DNA of 64,000 nucleotides from Polytrichum commune. Its lineage: Eukaryota; Streptophyta; Polytrichopsida; Polytrichales; Polytrichaceae. Positions within the stretch are counted from its first letter, which is position 1. Every line of letters begins with the position of its first letter. Made by a program: the position numbers and the translations under genes. The stretch is taken from the NCBI GenBank assembly GCA_950295325.1, contig OX485805.1, positions 41,752,758 to 41,816,757 of the forward strand, given 5' to 3'. Under the pieces are notes generated by a model, which was given only the letters and a program-made list of their open reading frames with translations, was not told the origin of the DNA and did not search any database. This document shows, piece by piece, positions 1-11,587 of the stretch.

Positions 1-3000
1 TTGTCCATAGTACACAGTCCTGCGAGCAGTGAGCAATATGACAATAATCATCAGGACATTATCATGTAGACTTCTTATTCACCTCGCTGTGCCTATCTGG
101 ACGCCCCTTAATAATAAGCCATAGATATTGGATTTCATTTCCTAGCACCTCCCATCGGGGGTGCGGTAGAAACTTACCCCTTCTAGGTTTGTCACCAATG
201 CATCCTACTTTAACCTCACTAGGGGATCTTTGATCCTCGGGGTCTTTGATCCTGTTATGTTGGTTTAAAATAGTAATTCCGGCCTCTACATAGCAGTAGC
301 GTTTTCAGATGACTACAGACACCTTAATAAATACAAAGTAAAATCTTGACCTCCTACAGGTTTGTGGCCGATTCATCTCACATGACTAGGATTTAAGAAA
401 TTCCGGGTCTTTAATCCTAATTTCAGTGTCAAAAATGAACTAAAATTTATAACCTCCGGGCTGCATACTATTTCAGGGCTTTTATGTTGGGTGAAATGAG
501 ATATACACTCGTATTCAATAATTCCCTCCCCACCCAAATGGAACAAGTGGCCCCCGTATTCATCAAAAATAATACTGCAAGATTCTTGCCTGGCATAGTT
601 CTAGGTGACAGATTTGAAATATACCAAGGAAGAAGGTCACGGTGTTCAGTAACTTATTACAAGGTTTCAAGATGCATGACTTACGATTGTCGGCTTGGAA
701 TGCCCCAGTCGAACCAGCCACCGGGAGTGACGATGTTAGCCATGTTACAGTAAATGAAGACCACCCTCGATGCCGGACCCCAAGCTCGGCCCAAGTAAAC
801 AGGTCCCGTTCCCGTGATGGTGCAGCTGACGAATGAGAAGCCCGTGTTCTCACCTGTGCTGCTTCGCCTCTGTGCGGTCAGAGACCCGCCGGTCGAGGGG
901 GCTATGGAGTTCAATTGACAGTTCTGCAATAGTATGCCAAATTAACCTCAAAAACTTAATTTGTGAGTCCCAAGTTATGATCACTGAATGACTGAATATT
1001 CGGATTGCATGCAATTGTTTTCAAGATAGAATTTAATACTAACTGTGAGGGGGACGATAAATAAGTTTTATTAAAGTTACCTGGTAGAGGGACCGCCCAT
1101 CGCCAAAAATAAAGTCGATGGATCCTTGAATATAGCAATTTTTGAAGTAGTGGCGGCCCTTGTCGTCGTAGAGTGTGTCTTGGGCTCCGTAAAACTGGCA
1201 GTCGTAGAAGGCACCTTTGTCACCGGTGATGCGGAGAGCCACGGCTTGCCTCCCCACGGCTCCGCCGGGTGGAGGGGGCGCGGAGTTCTGTTGATTAATT
1301 GACATCAAAGATTGAATGGTGATGATCTCTTATCGTAATCCAAACTGTAACATCTCCTCCATAAATTGCACAATTTTCTAAACAATTATTAATGAGCCCA
1401 TCTTTGCAGTTCCGGACGAGCACAAAGCAACAGAAACGGCGCGCTAATGCACCAGTGCAAAGGAGTTCAATCTTGTTCAAGGAGGTTTACTCTTATGTAG
1501 GTGTGCACACAACAATCTAGAACAACAAGAGGAGGACACGTCAAACTTTCACCAGTTCACGAGTGGGTGTGCACCCGGGATATGTTTGGCACCATATCCC
1601 AGGCCTTACCACTGGACCATCACCCTTCTCATCTCATGCATCTGAGTATTGTGTTCACTAGCCTACTTGAGAGTCATTTTTCCTACTTGCTATGGACACC
1701 TATCTACATGTCGGCTTCAAGTTCACCCGCAAGCCACAGTTCCTTACCGTGGTAAATCGCATTATCAAATAAATCGATGGCCAACAAGAGATTGAATTTT
1801 TCTTCTCTTCTGCTACCCTCATCTTGCGTTGGCACTCCTTATATTGCTTGACAAGGTTATAGATAGATAGCTTTGTACAGAATTTGTATTTAACAAGCTC
1901 AAAACTCTCCACATAACATCATAACATTCTTCATTTTATTGTACAACTGAGTCACTATTTATAGAGAATAAATCCTCGATATCGTTGAATTTAAACAGGT
2001 CTTGATCCGGAGATCCGTACCTCAGAGTGAAGGTGGCATTGGTCTTTGTGTTCAGACTTCAATTCAAATGAGACGGTCTTCTTAATTGATTAGAGGAGAA
2101 ATTGGCTAGCTCTTCGATATCCTAGAATAAACAGGTCTCGATGGGGTCTTAATTCCGGAGGTCCAGATCTTAGACTGAAGATAGGGCACTAGTCATCCTA
2201 CTCCGACTTCAATTCAAATGGTATGATCTCCTTATTTGGAGGAGAAGAATTAAAGAGAAACTGGCCAGTGCGGAGGAATGTGGCAGGCTTACTCTACCGA
2301 AATGGAAGAGGGGAAAGGTCTATGCTATCGAAGAATATGTTCTGATGAACTCATTTCTCAAGTCGATGATATTTATACCTTGAAAACGATACCCGTGGCA
2401 ATGAAGGAGTCGGCAGCGATTAAAGTGGTGGCGCTTGCTTCAGTGCTTCCTGCAGACGAAGCAGTGTCGCCATACACAATGGTAGGGTACCCAGTTCCTT
2501 GAAAAGTTATGGTTTTTCCCTTGGGCACCAACACCTTCTCTCTGCAAATCAATCATAAGAAGAGCAGTACTCATCAACAGTGAGGAGGAAAGCAACATAT
2601 CAGGAGGACTAGTACAGCACTTAGCATCAACATAGTTCCAAGTTTTCTTCATCCCCATGTACCAAAAATCCTGATTCCCTTCATGCAGGTTCATCTCAAA
2701 GTATTCGATCCATGTCTACCAGAAAATCGAGACTTTCGTGCAGGCAGTAAATCATTGTTTCAGGAGCTAGAAAAACGACTCCATGTCTTCTTCATTCTGA
2801 TTAATTCGCACAACCCAATACCAAAAATTCTGATGATCACCTTCATGGGGTTCTCTCCAACTGGAATTTCTACCAGAAAAGTAAGACTTTCATGCAGGAA
2901 ATGATTGGTTTCAAGAGATTCACATACTATTCCAATTAGTTTCTTCTTATGAAACCCCATAATGCACCTTCTTCATGGGTGTATCTCGAAATGCATCAAT

Positions 3001-3780
3001 TTCTACCAAAAAAATCTTGCACTAATTTTGCTTCAGGAATGGACAAACCATTCCAAAATGACCCAATGCCAAGAAACACGAACCCCCTCATGGGTAACTC
3101 ACCTCGAACTTAAGCATTTTTTATTACAGAACAAATCAAGACCTTCATGTAGAAATCCATGGGCACAGTAGTTCACAAAGCATTTCATGATCAAGATAAA
3201 CGTTTCTTCATCATGCAGAATCCGCACAACCCATGCCAATACCAAAAAAAAAAATTCTAAAGATCCCCGGGTTCATCATTTCAAATTAGTTCCGAGTCCA
3301 TTTGTAATGATGAACCCGGGGATTTCACAAGCTAATCCAACTACCACCCATGCAGAATTCCATTCCAGGGACAGTGTAAGTTTGTTTCAAGTCTATCTTC
3401 ACAAAGCATTAAATCATAATCAAGAACGTCGTTGTTTCTGCATCGTGTAGAACCCGCACAACTTAAACACCAAAAACTAGTTTGCCGGGACCGTATTCTC
3501 AAGATCCCGGGGTCATGATCTTCCGATAATTTCAATTCTACCTGAAAAGCCTGCAGACTTACTTGTAGGTGCCCGCATGGATTTGGATGATGGTACGTGA
3601 TCCTCCGGAGGACGCCGCATTCACGGCAGACTGAACAGTGGAGTATCCACCGCTACCCACCACCAAAGTGTTGCTGCTGGCCGCCTCCACATGATGATGA
3701 GTAGCCCCTGAAAGTTGCTGCAAGACCAGTAACCAAATTATCAAGAACTTACAGACAACCGGAGCAAGAGGGAGACCCAT
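1..3780 (-). CDS. Pectinesterase (pectin methylesterase), 3' end outside window
   Basis: Secreted enzyme that removes methyl esters from cell-wall pectin. Exons on the minus strand: 3780-3563, 2541-2379, 1287-1081, 923-685 and 19-1. All junctions are GT-AG and the phases agree, giving 282 residues before the window ends. The protein opens with a hydrophobic signal peptide (about residues 1-30) and has no PMEI pro-domain. Family motifs are intact: GAVGRQAVA (Gln141), GAQDTLY (Gln163, Asp164), [12 protein letters not shown] (Asp185, nucleophile position) and YLGRAW (Arg242, Trp244). Exon 4 ends on two bases of a split Ser codon, and the last 19 bases restore STVYYGQ, the expected continuation. 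The stop codon after exon 4 (TAA in the donor GTAAGT) is therefore intronic. About 35-45 C-terminal residues should lie to the left of the window. Introns 1, 2 and 4 are long (1021, 1091 and 665 bp); introns 1 and 4 contain recognisable repeats. Confidence 0.93.
180..540. repeat. Dispersed repeat family D copy (in pectinesterase intron 4)
   Basis: Characteristic phrases are GGGTCTTTGATCCT, GCATACTATTTCAGGGCTT and TTATGTTGGGTGAATGAG followed by ATACGCTCGTAT. The same order of phrases is found at about 23740-24120 and 47070-47480. No coding capacity or clean ends are visible, so its class is unknown. Confidence 0.65.
2680..3545. repeat. Degenerate tandem repeat filling pectinesterase intron 1
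   Basis: Roughly 120-200-base units recur in a row. Each holds versions of CTTCATGCAGG, TTTCTACCAGAAAA, AAGACTTTCATGCAGGAAAT and CGCACAACCCAATACCAAAA. Clear anchor points are near 2680, 2842, 2970, 3088 and 3335. The units are diverged and have lost any common length, so this is an old minisatellite rather than a recent expansion. It occupies most of intron 1. Confidence 0.6.
3263..3323. repeat. 18-bp perfect inverted repeat in pectinesterase intron 1
   Basis: ATCCCCGGGTTCATCATT (3263-3280) is mirrored by AATGATGAACCCGGGGAT (3306-3323), with a 25-base loop. The next bases outward and inward do not pair as well. It lies inside the intronic tandem repeat. Confidence 0.75.
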
Positions 3781-3874
3781 CTTGGTTGTTCACGCCTGCA
3801 GCAGGTCAGCTGGGATCACAACACTCGTACTAGTACTAGTGCATGAAGAGTCGACCTATTGATATTAGAGCTGT

Positions 3875-3887
3875 CGATATAAATAGA
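3875..3887 (-). promoter_or_regulatory. Possible TATA box of the pectinesterase gene
   Basis: The minus strand reads TATTTATATC about 95-105 bases upstream of the pectinesterase start codon, which would leave a short 5' leader. No other core element stands out. The call rests only on position and base composition. Confidence 0.35.
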
Positions 3888-4220
3888 ATCGCATGCTCGA
3901 TGATCTCTTAGATGAGCAAAGGTCGCTGGATTAATATGCACACCGAAACTCCCCATGTATACTCACTCGATCGGCTATGTTGAACATCATGATTGTATGA
4001 TTGCATCTGCCTTCCCAGTATGCCTTCCTAGCAGGGAATCAGATTCTGTGCACCCATGCAGGGCGAAACCGGTGTGTCTCCCCCGTTGTGGCAACTTTCT
4101 GGAGCATCGCAAAGGTCAGCGTGTGTAGAGCCTGGTCTGGAGCTGCTAATTTTTATTTTTATTTTTTTGGAAGAAGCACTGCTATTTTTGTATGTATCAC
4201 AAGCATCTCTAAAACTGCTA

Positions 4221-4334
4221 CTCCCTCCGTCCCAAAATGATTGTCCTAACCCCCGGAGTTTTATGTCCCAAAATGTTTGTCATTTTGGGATATAAAACTC
4301 CGGGGGTAGGACAACCATTTTGGGATGGAGGGAG
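4221..4334. mobile_element. Stowaway-like MITE, copy 1
   Basis: A 114-bp, almost fully self-complementary element starting CTCCCTCCGTCCCAAAATG and ending with the inverted CATTTTGGGATGGAGGGAG. TA dinucleotides flank both ends (4219-4220 and 4335-4336). TA target duplications and CTCCCTCCGT ends are typical of Tc1/mariner-derived Stowaway elements. Two more copies lie at 20121 and 22168. Confidence 0.88.
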
Positions 4335-5293
4335 TACTATTTCGGACTACTGTTCTGTTGTCTCGGAACTACTTTCATATCACAAAACACTCTCCAAGGA
4401 CTAGATAACCATTCAGAGGAGAGTAGATGACGAACCACGAGACGAGTCATCCACCTACTCGCGCTGGTTCTTAGTCATAACGATCAGCTCATGTACAGGA
4501 CTTGAGAATTATGAATGATATCGTGCCTCCATGGATGAAATTTGTGATGAGTCCTGATAATTAACCTTTCTGCTCCTGGACGATCAGCTATGACTAGAAG
4601 TGAATTGCAAGATATTTTAAAATTTTAACTAGAACAGGGGACTCCGAACCCCTGCTTTAGAATAAATTATTTCTAAATCGTTTAAAAATAAATTATGATC
4701 TCAAATGCCAGGCTGAAGTTTGAAGCATGCTGCTCTAGTACTTCATTGTGACATACCTACGAAAAGCCCCCACCAAAGAATCGATTCATTACAAGGATTG
4801 GAAGTGATTTGGAAACAACTGTTCCAAAGCCTTGGTCGGAGCTAGTCTTGCCTTGGACCGATCCATCAATTGCAATGAGTTGAGGAGATGCCTACATGAG
4901 TCCGCCTTAGATAGCACCTGCCTGTTGCTCATTGATTGCATCTTATCGCCGTGCCAGGTCAAGCTGAGAGATCAGCCCAGTGATACTGATGATCAGTTCA
5001 CCCACTCAACTTTGTCGGCAGCACTGTCGATGCAACGGTGAAACAGAACTAAAACTTAGCTGGCCCTCCTTCGATCCATGTCAGAACGAAGGAATCATCT
5101 CCCACGAGCCCTTGATCGTTTTCGGGGTTCATCAGATTCTGCACTTTATCCCGGCTGGAGGAGAGGAACGCCGACCACTGGAACAGTACTCAACCCCATG
5201 ACCCTCACTTCGAACATGAACTAGTTGTTTTCGCAGGATGAAACTTATCCTACTTGAGATCGGGATCTAGGGGAGATCCGAGCGCTACTTACA

Positions 5294-5513
5294 CATGGGC
5301 CGGTTGGGTTCGAGAAATAAGTCATGAAAGCATGTTAAAATTCACGGCTTTTTACACAAATGAGAGACAAATCGCTGATCATTTTTTAGAGGAATCTATA
5401 GAATATGCCTTTGAAGAATCATAAAAACCAAAAGATTTCAATATGTACTAATCAGTTGGACTTGGAAACGCTTGAATCTGGACGGATTTTGCACAAAATT
5501 TTCCCGGACACTG
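5294..5513 (-). mobile_element. hAT-type MITE, diverged copy
   Basis: It shares the inner landmarks of the family (GGTTGGGTTCGAGAAATAAG, AGTTGGACTTGGAAACGCTTG) and ends TTTTCCCGGACACTG. The left end is too decayed to place a target duplication. Confidence 0.6.
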
Positions 5514-5705
5514 GTTCGGATGCACTCCCTAGGCTAGCTGTGATTAATTTTGTGCACACAAGTATGATCTTAACTACCATGAATCCACAGTGTTTGTTGC
5601 ACAACTAACTTAGTTCTAAGAGTCCGCATACTCAACGTGGACCAGAATCTAAGCTATAGCGACTACTTTCTTTTGTGTGGTGATCGACTGATCTGCTCCA
5701 GCCTC

Positions 5706-5932
5706 CCCATGAACGGGGAGAACCGACCGCTAATTACAGATGAACCGATTGAGTTTGAGAAACAACTGGTTGAAGTTCAAGACTTCAGGAAAATTACCCA
5801 TCATTTTAGAAGAATCTATGGAATATACCTATATTACTAAAGAATAACCAAAAAGATCACAACATGTAAACGGTTGGACTTGGAAACACTAGGATCTGAA
5901 CCGATTATACCCTAAAATCTCCCCGGAGACTG
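5706..5932 (-). mobile_element. hAT-type MITE, full copy with 8-bp TSD
   Basis: This 227-bp element is flanked by exact 8-bp direct repeats CCAGCCTC (5698-5705 and 5933-5940). Its right terminus reads CTCCCCGGAGACTG, the inverse of the family end CAGTnnTCCGGGGAG. An 8-bp target duplication with CAGTG-type ends indicates the hAT superfamily. It has no coding capacity. Confidence 0.85.
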
Positions 5933-6174
5933 CCAGCCTCCGACATCATCTAGGTCATCTCTCTCTCGCTCCCTCTCTCTCTCCAAGCACACACTCCTAA
6001 GTTTCCACTTTTGGTGTTAGCACAAACCACATGCGATCAAGTGTTTATAGATTTTCATGCACACCTGTTGCATTTTCTGAATTTGGAAAATATCATCTCT
6101 CATCCCACAAGATGCTACACTATACCAATCTCATGTCCTAAGGTAGAAAAACCGAAAACAGTGAATGACCACTA

Positions 6175-6290
6175 CACCATTTTTTATATTTAGTGTCACA
6201 TGCGTAATAGTGCCACTTACCCTATTTTGAGGCATATGCTAGTTTACATTGATGATCAACAACTTCATCATAAGTAACACTATATTCAGT
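6175..6290 (+). mobile_element. Family B inverted-repeat element, truncated end
   Basis: Begins CACCATTTTTTATATTTAGT and continues with GTCACATGCGTAATAGTG, CACTTACCCTATTTTGAGG and GATGATCAACAACTTCATC. It matches the first about 115 bases of the copies at 45864 and 49128. The remainder is missing. Confidence 0.6.
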
Positions 6291-6612
6291 AATCGGAGAC
6301 TTTTTGATGATTTTGAGACTATTCAAGGACGTGGTTTTCAAATTTGAGCCAATGTTAACAGCATTAAAATACCATACGTATAACATTGGATATAATCATC
6401 AACATAAATGCATCAAAGTGAACGAAAAAATGAACCATAAATGAAAACATATGTGTATAAAATGACAAATTGTTGCTAATGAAAAGGAAGATGTGGAGAA
6501 TGATTGGAAATTGAATCTATTCAACGGGTTTGAAATACAAACATAATGGAAATACCATTAATGTCTTGAAGACCTTCAAATAGAATGGATAACCAAGCAC
6601 TATGCTCTACCC

Positions 6613-7134
6613 CTACACACATTTAGGGAGTCCGTAGGTGTTTATAGTCCGACTAGTACGTCCCACTATATTTTTTCTCGCGGCCATGTCCTTATCTTTT
6701 ACGGTGGCTTCTCTCTGTAATGCTCCAATGGCCTCTATAACTTTGAAAATCTCCGGCCCGCAACTATAGCCAAGTTTGTTGACTGGCCTGGAATATGTGT
6801 CGTTCTTCAATATGTCCAAACGCGCTCCCGAATTGTACGAAGTGGTATTGTAGTGGAATACAAAGGCATCTGCAAGAGAGAATGTCTTGCACTTCTCCGG
6901 AGGGCCAAACAACAATCGGACTCGGAAGATGCAACCTTGAGTTGTGTGCGTCTCCAATGAAGAAGTCAAGGAGGGTCGGCCACCAAACGAGCGTGGAGCG
7001 ACCTCTGAAACAATATCATAGACAGAGTGGAGTGGGTAAATTAAGGAGGGGCGGTTTGGGATGGGCGCTCGTAAAGTGCATAACATGCATATGCAAGAAA
7101 ATGAGAGCAACGGTGAAAGAATAGGAGGGGACAA
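6613..7134 (-). other. Unrecognised 173-codon open frame
   Basis: An open frame just downstream of, and overlapping, the FCP1-like remnant on the same strand but in a different frame. It contains GCIFRVRLLFGPPEKCK and KDKDMAARKNIVGRTSRT. I recognise no family, and no splice sites or homology support it. It may be the decayed continuation of the same degraded gene. Confidence 0.2.
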
Positions 7135-7412
7135 AGAAGGCTCTTGGCGGTGTTATCGTCGATGAGGAGGGTGTTCTCCGGAGTTGGCCAGCTCCCGTGG
7201 GGGACTCCCTCCAATAGGGGGACTTCTAGCCACAACCTGGACCTCAAGACCTTGAGGAAATGTTGCCCTCCGCCTCGACCACCAAACTTGGGCATTGGCA
7301 CACCATTCTCGTCAATTAGCTCATCGCATACTTCTTGGCCGAGAACGAGGCAAGGGCTTGGGAGATCACAGATGAGGAACTTGAAAATGGGCACCGTGTT
7401 CTCCAAGACCAT
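7041..7412 (-). pseudogene. FCP1/NIF-type phosphatase-domain fragment
   Basis: The translation contains LGQEVCDELIDENG, then FLKVLRSRLW, then NTLLIDDNTAKSLLCP. This order resembles the C-terminal half of plant FCP1-homology (HAD-type CTD phosphatase-like) domains, where a short Cys-containing strand is followed by LKxLxxLW and then the HAD motif NTLLIDDSPYKALxNP. The N-terminal DxDxT catalytic half is not visible upstream, which is AT-rich repeat DNA. After LLCP the frame loses family resemblance. It is most likely a captured or decayed fragment; a living gene with unseen upstream exons is less likely. Confidence 0.4.
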
Positions 7413-7476
7413 ACTTTATGCACAATATAAAGTATATCCACACTCAATTGTTAAAGTAGATTTTGGTAGCATATTT

Positions 7477-7497
7477 ACGAACAACCGTTCGTAAATC
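7477..7497. repeat. Isolated palindrome unit left of the foldback structure
   Basis: TTTACGAACAACCGTTCGTAAA is a near-perfect match to the palindrome of the large structure at 8446-13827, about 970 bases outside its left arm. A more decayed unit sits at about 7530. Confidence 0.6.
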
Positions 7498-7559
7498 AGT
7501 GTAATGTGTAATGTGTATATCAACATTACGTATTTTTACGAATGTGTGTTTGCAAATAT

Positions 7560-8445
7560 GTATAGTGGTTTCGTTTATTTGCACAAACATAGATAAGATA
7601 GAAGTTAAGGTAGAAGTTAGCACCGTGTTTTAAGAACATAAAATGTTCATAGTAAACCAACCCATCAAAAACTGACTAGTTGGTCGCGAATTGTCGAAAG
7701 GGCAAAAGAATGCTAGTTCACTAGTTGACGTCAAATTTGTCCCTAATGCAATTAGTTGTTAAAACGTCCACTAATTGGTTTTTTACTGTTTTACAACTGA
7801 GCAATTTATTTAGTAGTAGTAATTATTTGGTATTAATAATTTAGTTGGTCAGATAATGACTTGTTGGTCCAAAGTTATTAAATAGCATTGCATTTCTTTG
7901 ACTAGTTGATCATTTTTTATGACCTCAATGTGCCAGTTGGTCATGTATTGGACAAAGGGCAAAAACGCGTGAGGACAGCTAGTTGCAGTGTTTTGACAGG
8001 GTGGTAACCTACCAAGTTGACCCACCTAGTAGGTAGTTGTTTTGAGGTATATAAAGATTGTCCTAGAACCTTTTGGCTCTCTTAGTACACATATGTGAAG
8101 ATAGCTTAGACTCTTAGAGAAGGTGTGTATGCTTGTAAGTTTAGACCTAGAAATGTGAGGCAGTCCAGACGGACAACAGTCTTGGAAAACAAGCAACAAA
8201 GTGTTGAAAGAGGGATTTGAAGAGTAGATTCATTGTTGGCATTCTCCTATTACTGCTCTCCTTCTAAGATAACATAGTCCTTAGTGTTGGCAAGACAAAG
8301 GTGTTGAAGGTGTTATTGAAAATGTGCATTGGACAACTTGTCATGTAGGAACAAAGAATGCATTAGAAAATAGAAAGGGTGGGTATGCGCGAACGTGACA
8401 CTCATAGGAGACAACTAGAGCAAGTAGTTAGAATGACTTGAAAAA
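7560..8445. other. Non-coding; short AGTTGGTC-type repeats and a TATA motif
   Basis: No open frame of note. The phrase CTAGTTGGTC or near variants recurs about seven times between 7670 and 7950. TATATAAAG stands at 8048-8056 and is followed by plain, transcript-like sequence. This could be the promoter part of an old LTR or a lost gene, but I see no paired LTR, primer-binding site or polypurine tract. Confidence 0.3.
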
Positions 8446-8899
8446 TGTACCATAGGTTGGTTGAAGCTTAGAAACGTTGGATCTGGATTCGGTTTGCGAA
8501 AACCACCTTTCACCAAAAACGTTAGCTAGTCATAAGGACCCGAAAACTCCACTATAGGTTGTAGAAGGTTACAGATGCCAGCTCTAAGCTTACATTATGG
8601 AAACAACATCTAAAAGTTGGCCATTCAGACCAAAAACGTGAGCTCGTAGGTAGTGTCCAAGACATATTTTTTAGCCTTAAACATAAGTTTAAGGCGATCA
8701 TACGTCAAAGGAGTTTCTAGAGATGCACTAGGTTGGGAGGTGTTTTTGCAAGGCTTGGAAATGACTAGCAACAAAAGAGTTAATGTAACAAGGAAAGACT
8801 GCAAACACCCATTAACAATGGGCTTTCATATATACGTACTCCTATTCGCTATTGATTATTGTAACAGGGGGTGGTGCACATTTTCATTGTATGTAGCCA

Positions 8900-9880
8900 A
8901 GGTTTATAAGCGTGCATTCGTAAACATGCAGCCCTTGGTTATTACGCCGAAGTTCACAATTGCATGTTCGTAAATATGCAACCTTTGTTGTTGGCCAAGG
9001 TTTACAAACGCGCATTTGTAAATACTCGTCGAGGTTTACGAACGCACGTTCGTAACAGTGCAACACTTGGTTGCTGAGCAAAAGTTTACGAAAATGTGGC
9101 CGAGGTTTACGAACGCCCGTTCGTAAATGTGGGCCGAGGTTTACGAACGCCCGTTCGTAAATGTGCGCCGACTTTTATATGCAGCACTTGGTTGCTGCGC
9201 AGAATTTTACGAAAATGTGGGCCGAGGTTTACGAACGCCCGTTCGTAAATGTGGGCCAAGATTTACGAACGCCCGTTTGTAAATGTGCGCCGACTTTTAC
9301 GAACGCACGTTCGTAATTATGCAGCACTTGGTTGCTGCGCAGAATTTTACGAAAATATGGGCCGAGGTTTACGAACGCCCGTTCGTAAATTTGGCGGAAA
9401 TTAACAAACGCCCGTTCGTAAATGTGGGCCAAGGTTTACGAACGCCCGTTCGTAAATGTGCGCCGACTTTTACGAACGCACGTTCGTAACTATGCAGCAC
9501 TTGGTTGCTGCGCAGAATTTTACAAAAATGTGGGCCGAGGTTTACGAACGCCCGTTCGTAAATGTACGCCGACTTTTACGAACGCACGTTCGTAACTATG
9601 CAGCACTTGGTTGCTGCGCAAAATTTTACGAAAATGTGGGCCGAGGTTTACGAACGCACGTTCGTAACTATGCAGCATTTGGTTGCTGCGTAGAATTTTA
9701 CGAAAATGTGGGCCGAGGTTTACGAACGCCCGTTCGTAAATGTGGGCCTAGGTTTACGAACGCACGTTCGTAACTGTGCAGCACTTGGTTGCTGCGAAGA
9801 AGTTTACGAACGCACGTTCGTAAATGTGGGCCGAGATTTACGAACGGCCGTTCGGAAACATGCTCCGATATTTACGCATG
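8900..9880. repeat. Palindrome satellite, left arm
   Basis: About 18 copies of TTTACGAACGnnCGTTCGTAAA, where the central pair is CC or CA in most. They are spaced by two alternating linkers: GTGGGCCGAGG or GTGCGCCGACT, and a longer GCAGCACTTGGTTGCTGCG linker that carries a GCAGC...GCTGC inverted repeat of its own. The higher-order unit is about 120-150 bp. Short open frames here are by-products of the repeats and are not genes. Confidence 0.92.
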
Positions 9881-10689
9881 TACATATGTCTTTTATATTC
9901 ATATATAAAAAAATACAAATATGCATTGGTCTATAATGGAGTGGTTGATATGTATCAGTAATTTGTCCATTGCATCTTGCCACTTTTGGTTTGTGATTGA
10001 TACCTATCAACCTTGAATTGGTGCCTTTGCATACTGCAAGTGAAGATAAAACTTGAGAACAATAAAAATTAAAACAACTGAATGAAAACATAATTGAGTT
10101 TCAGGTTGTGAGAGAACACCAAATCGAAAAACATGGGAAAGCTTGCAAACAAAACATGCCAAAGCTCAACATACATGGAAAAAAACACATGGAATTCAAC
10201 AATGGAAAAAATTTCAAAATGTGAAGGAAGTGAGTTCAGGAGGATTACACTATGCATGTTGAATTGGTATACATCCAAAACTTGTGTTTCCTCATTTAGT
10301 GAAAAACTTCGAAAACCTCAGAATTGTAAATTCAATCTACTGCACCCTCACATTAATCATTCCTCCCTCACACTCTTAAGCCCTCGCACGTTACATACAA
10401 ACCCTTGCAACAACTCTTATGTGTATGCAACTTTCAAGTTTGTAGCTCTCAAGCTCTCTACTAGCAAACTTGCAACTCTCAAAAGAAATCTGCGACTCTC
10501 AAACACGCGCGCCAACAAAACAAAGAAAAGATATGACTAAATAAATGACAAGAGCTCTGCTCCGCATGTGCTCAGCGTTCCGCTTCGCCTTTCTATGCTC
10601 CAAATGACAATGAAAGGAGAAGAAGGGGTGCGGGGAGGTAGCCAACGCCGCTAGGGTTTCCCTATCGTTGCTACAGGGCCTCCTCCACG

Positions 10690-10800
10690 TGGGAAGGGTT
10701 GGGATGTGGTGGGATGGGGTGTGGGGAGGGGATGGGATGGGATGGGATGGGATGGGTTGGGTTGGGATGGGATGGGTTGGGATGGGATAGGGGTGGGGAG
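10690..10800 (+). repeat. GGGAT/GGGTT minisatellite, G-quadruplex-prone
   Basis: Successive GGGAT and GGGTT pentamers with GGGG interruptions on the plus strand. Many runs of three or more G are spaced by 2-3 bases, a layout able to form G-quadruplexes. Confidence 0.85.
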
Positions 10801-11587
10801 GGAATTTGTTACCATTGAAATGTGTTAGTTTCATCCAAGTTACGATACATGAATTATTGTCATATTATGGAGGCAGTCATATGACTACCTTGTCCATACT
10901 TGTTATGATGGAAAAACGTTCAATGACTCTCTTGCATGAAAATAAAAGTAGAATTTGTAAGTAATGAAGGCATGCTTAATTCATATTTTGTATTATGTAT
11001 ATGTAGTATAGGTGTTTATCATATTAATTTGAATAGCTTAGTATAAATACAAATGAATTTTTTCTCCCCATTCTATTAGTTCCTTATACATTTGGTTCTT
11101 TTGTAAACATTAGGTACATAGGGAGTATAAATTTGTAGTGAACAATGCACATCATTTAGTAGAAATTTGATGAAGAATCCAACCCCAAGGATGCTCATAT
11201 GGTGTTTTGAAATATAATGTTTTCAAGAATGAAATATCTTTCAAGTTGTTCATTAGTTCCTCTAATCATTATTAGCTTCATAAAATACACAATTTGAGAC
11301 TGGGGGAAGGGGGTGAACTTAATTTTAGTAGAGGTGGAGGGAAATTCAATTTCGAACATGTCATCAATTCATATAATTAGGTGTCAACTTGAACTAACAT
11401 TTGTATAGTGCATTGAACTTTAACTTCAACTTGAACTAAGTGTATTTGAGCCATGTGATCGGATGTTTGGCAAGTATAAAATGTGCATTCTACATAATTA
11501 AGTGAGTGCAATATGGGCTATTGAGTAGTTAATATCGTTTGTGTGTGTAATCTATTGTATCAACTGCCAGACATGCACAACTTTCAC

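Noticed and set aside
7560-8445. An LTR of a retrotransposon around the TATATAAAG motif
   Set aside because: No second LTR, primer-binding site or polypurine tract could be found nearby; kept only as a low-confidence regional note.
8884-9936. Many overlapping open frames with ERAFVN/ERPFVN repeats on both strands
   Set aside because: They are translations of the palindrome satellite; the same frames appear on both strands because the unit is self-complementary.
10133-10540. 135-codon frame in the foldback core as a transposase
   Set aside because: Low complexity, with no DDE, zinc-finger or other transposase motif; it runs through repeated GCAACTCTCAAG words.
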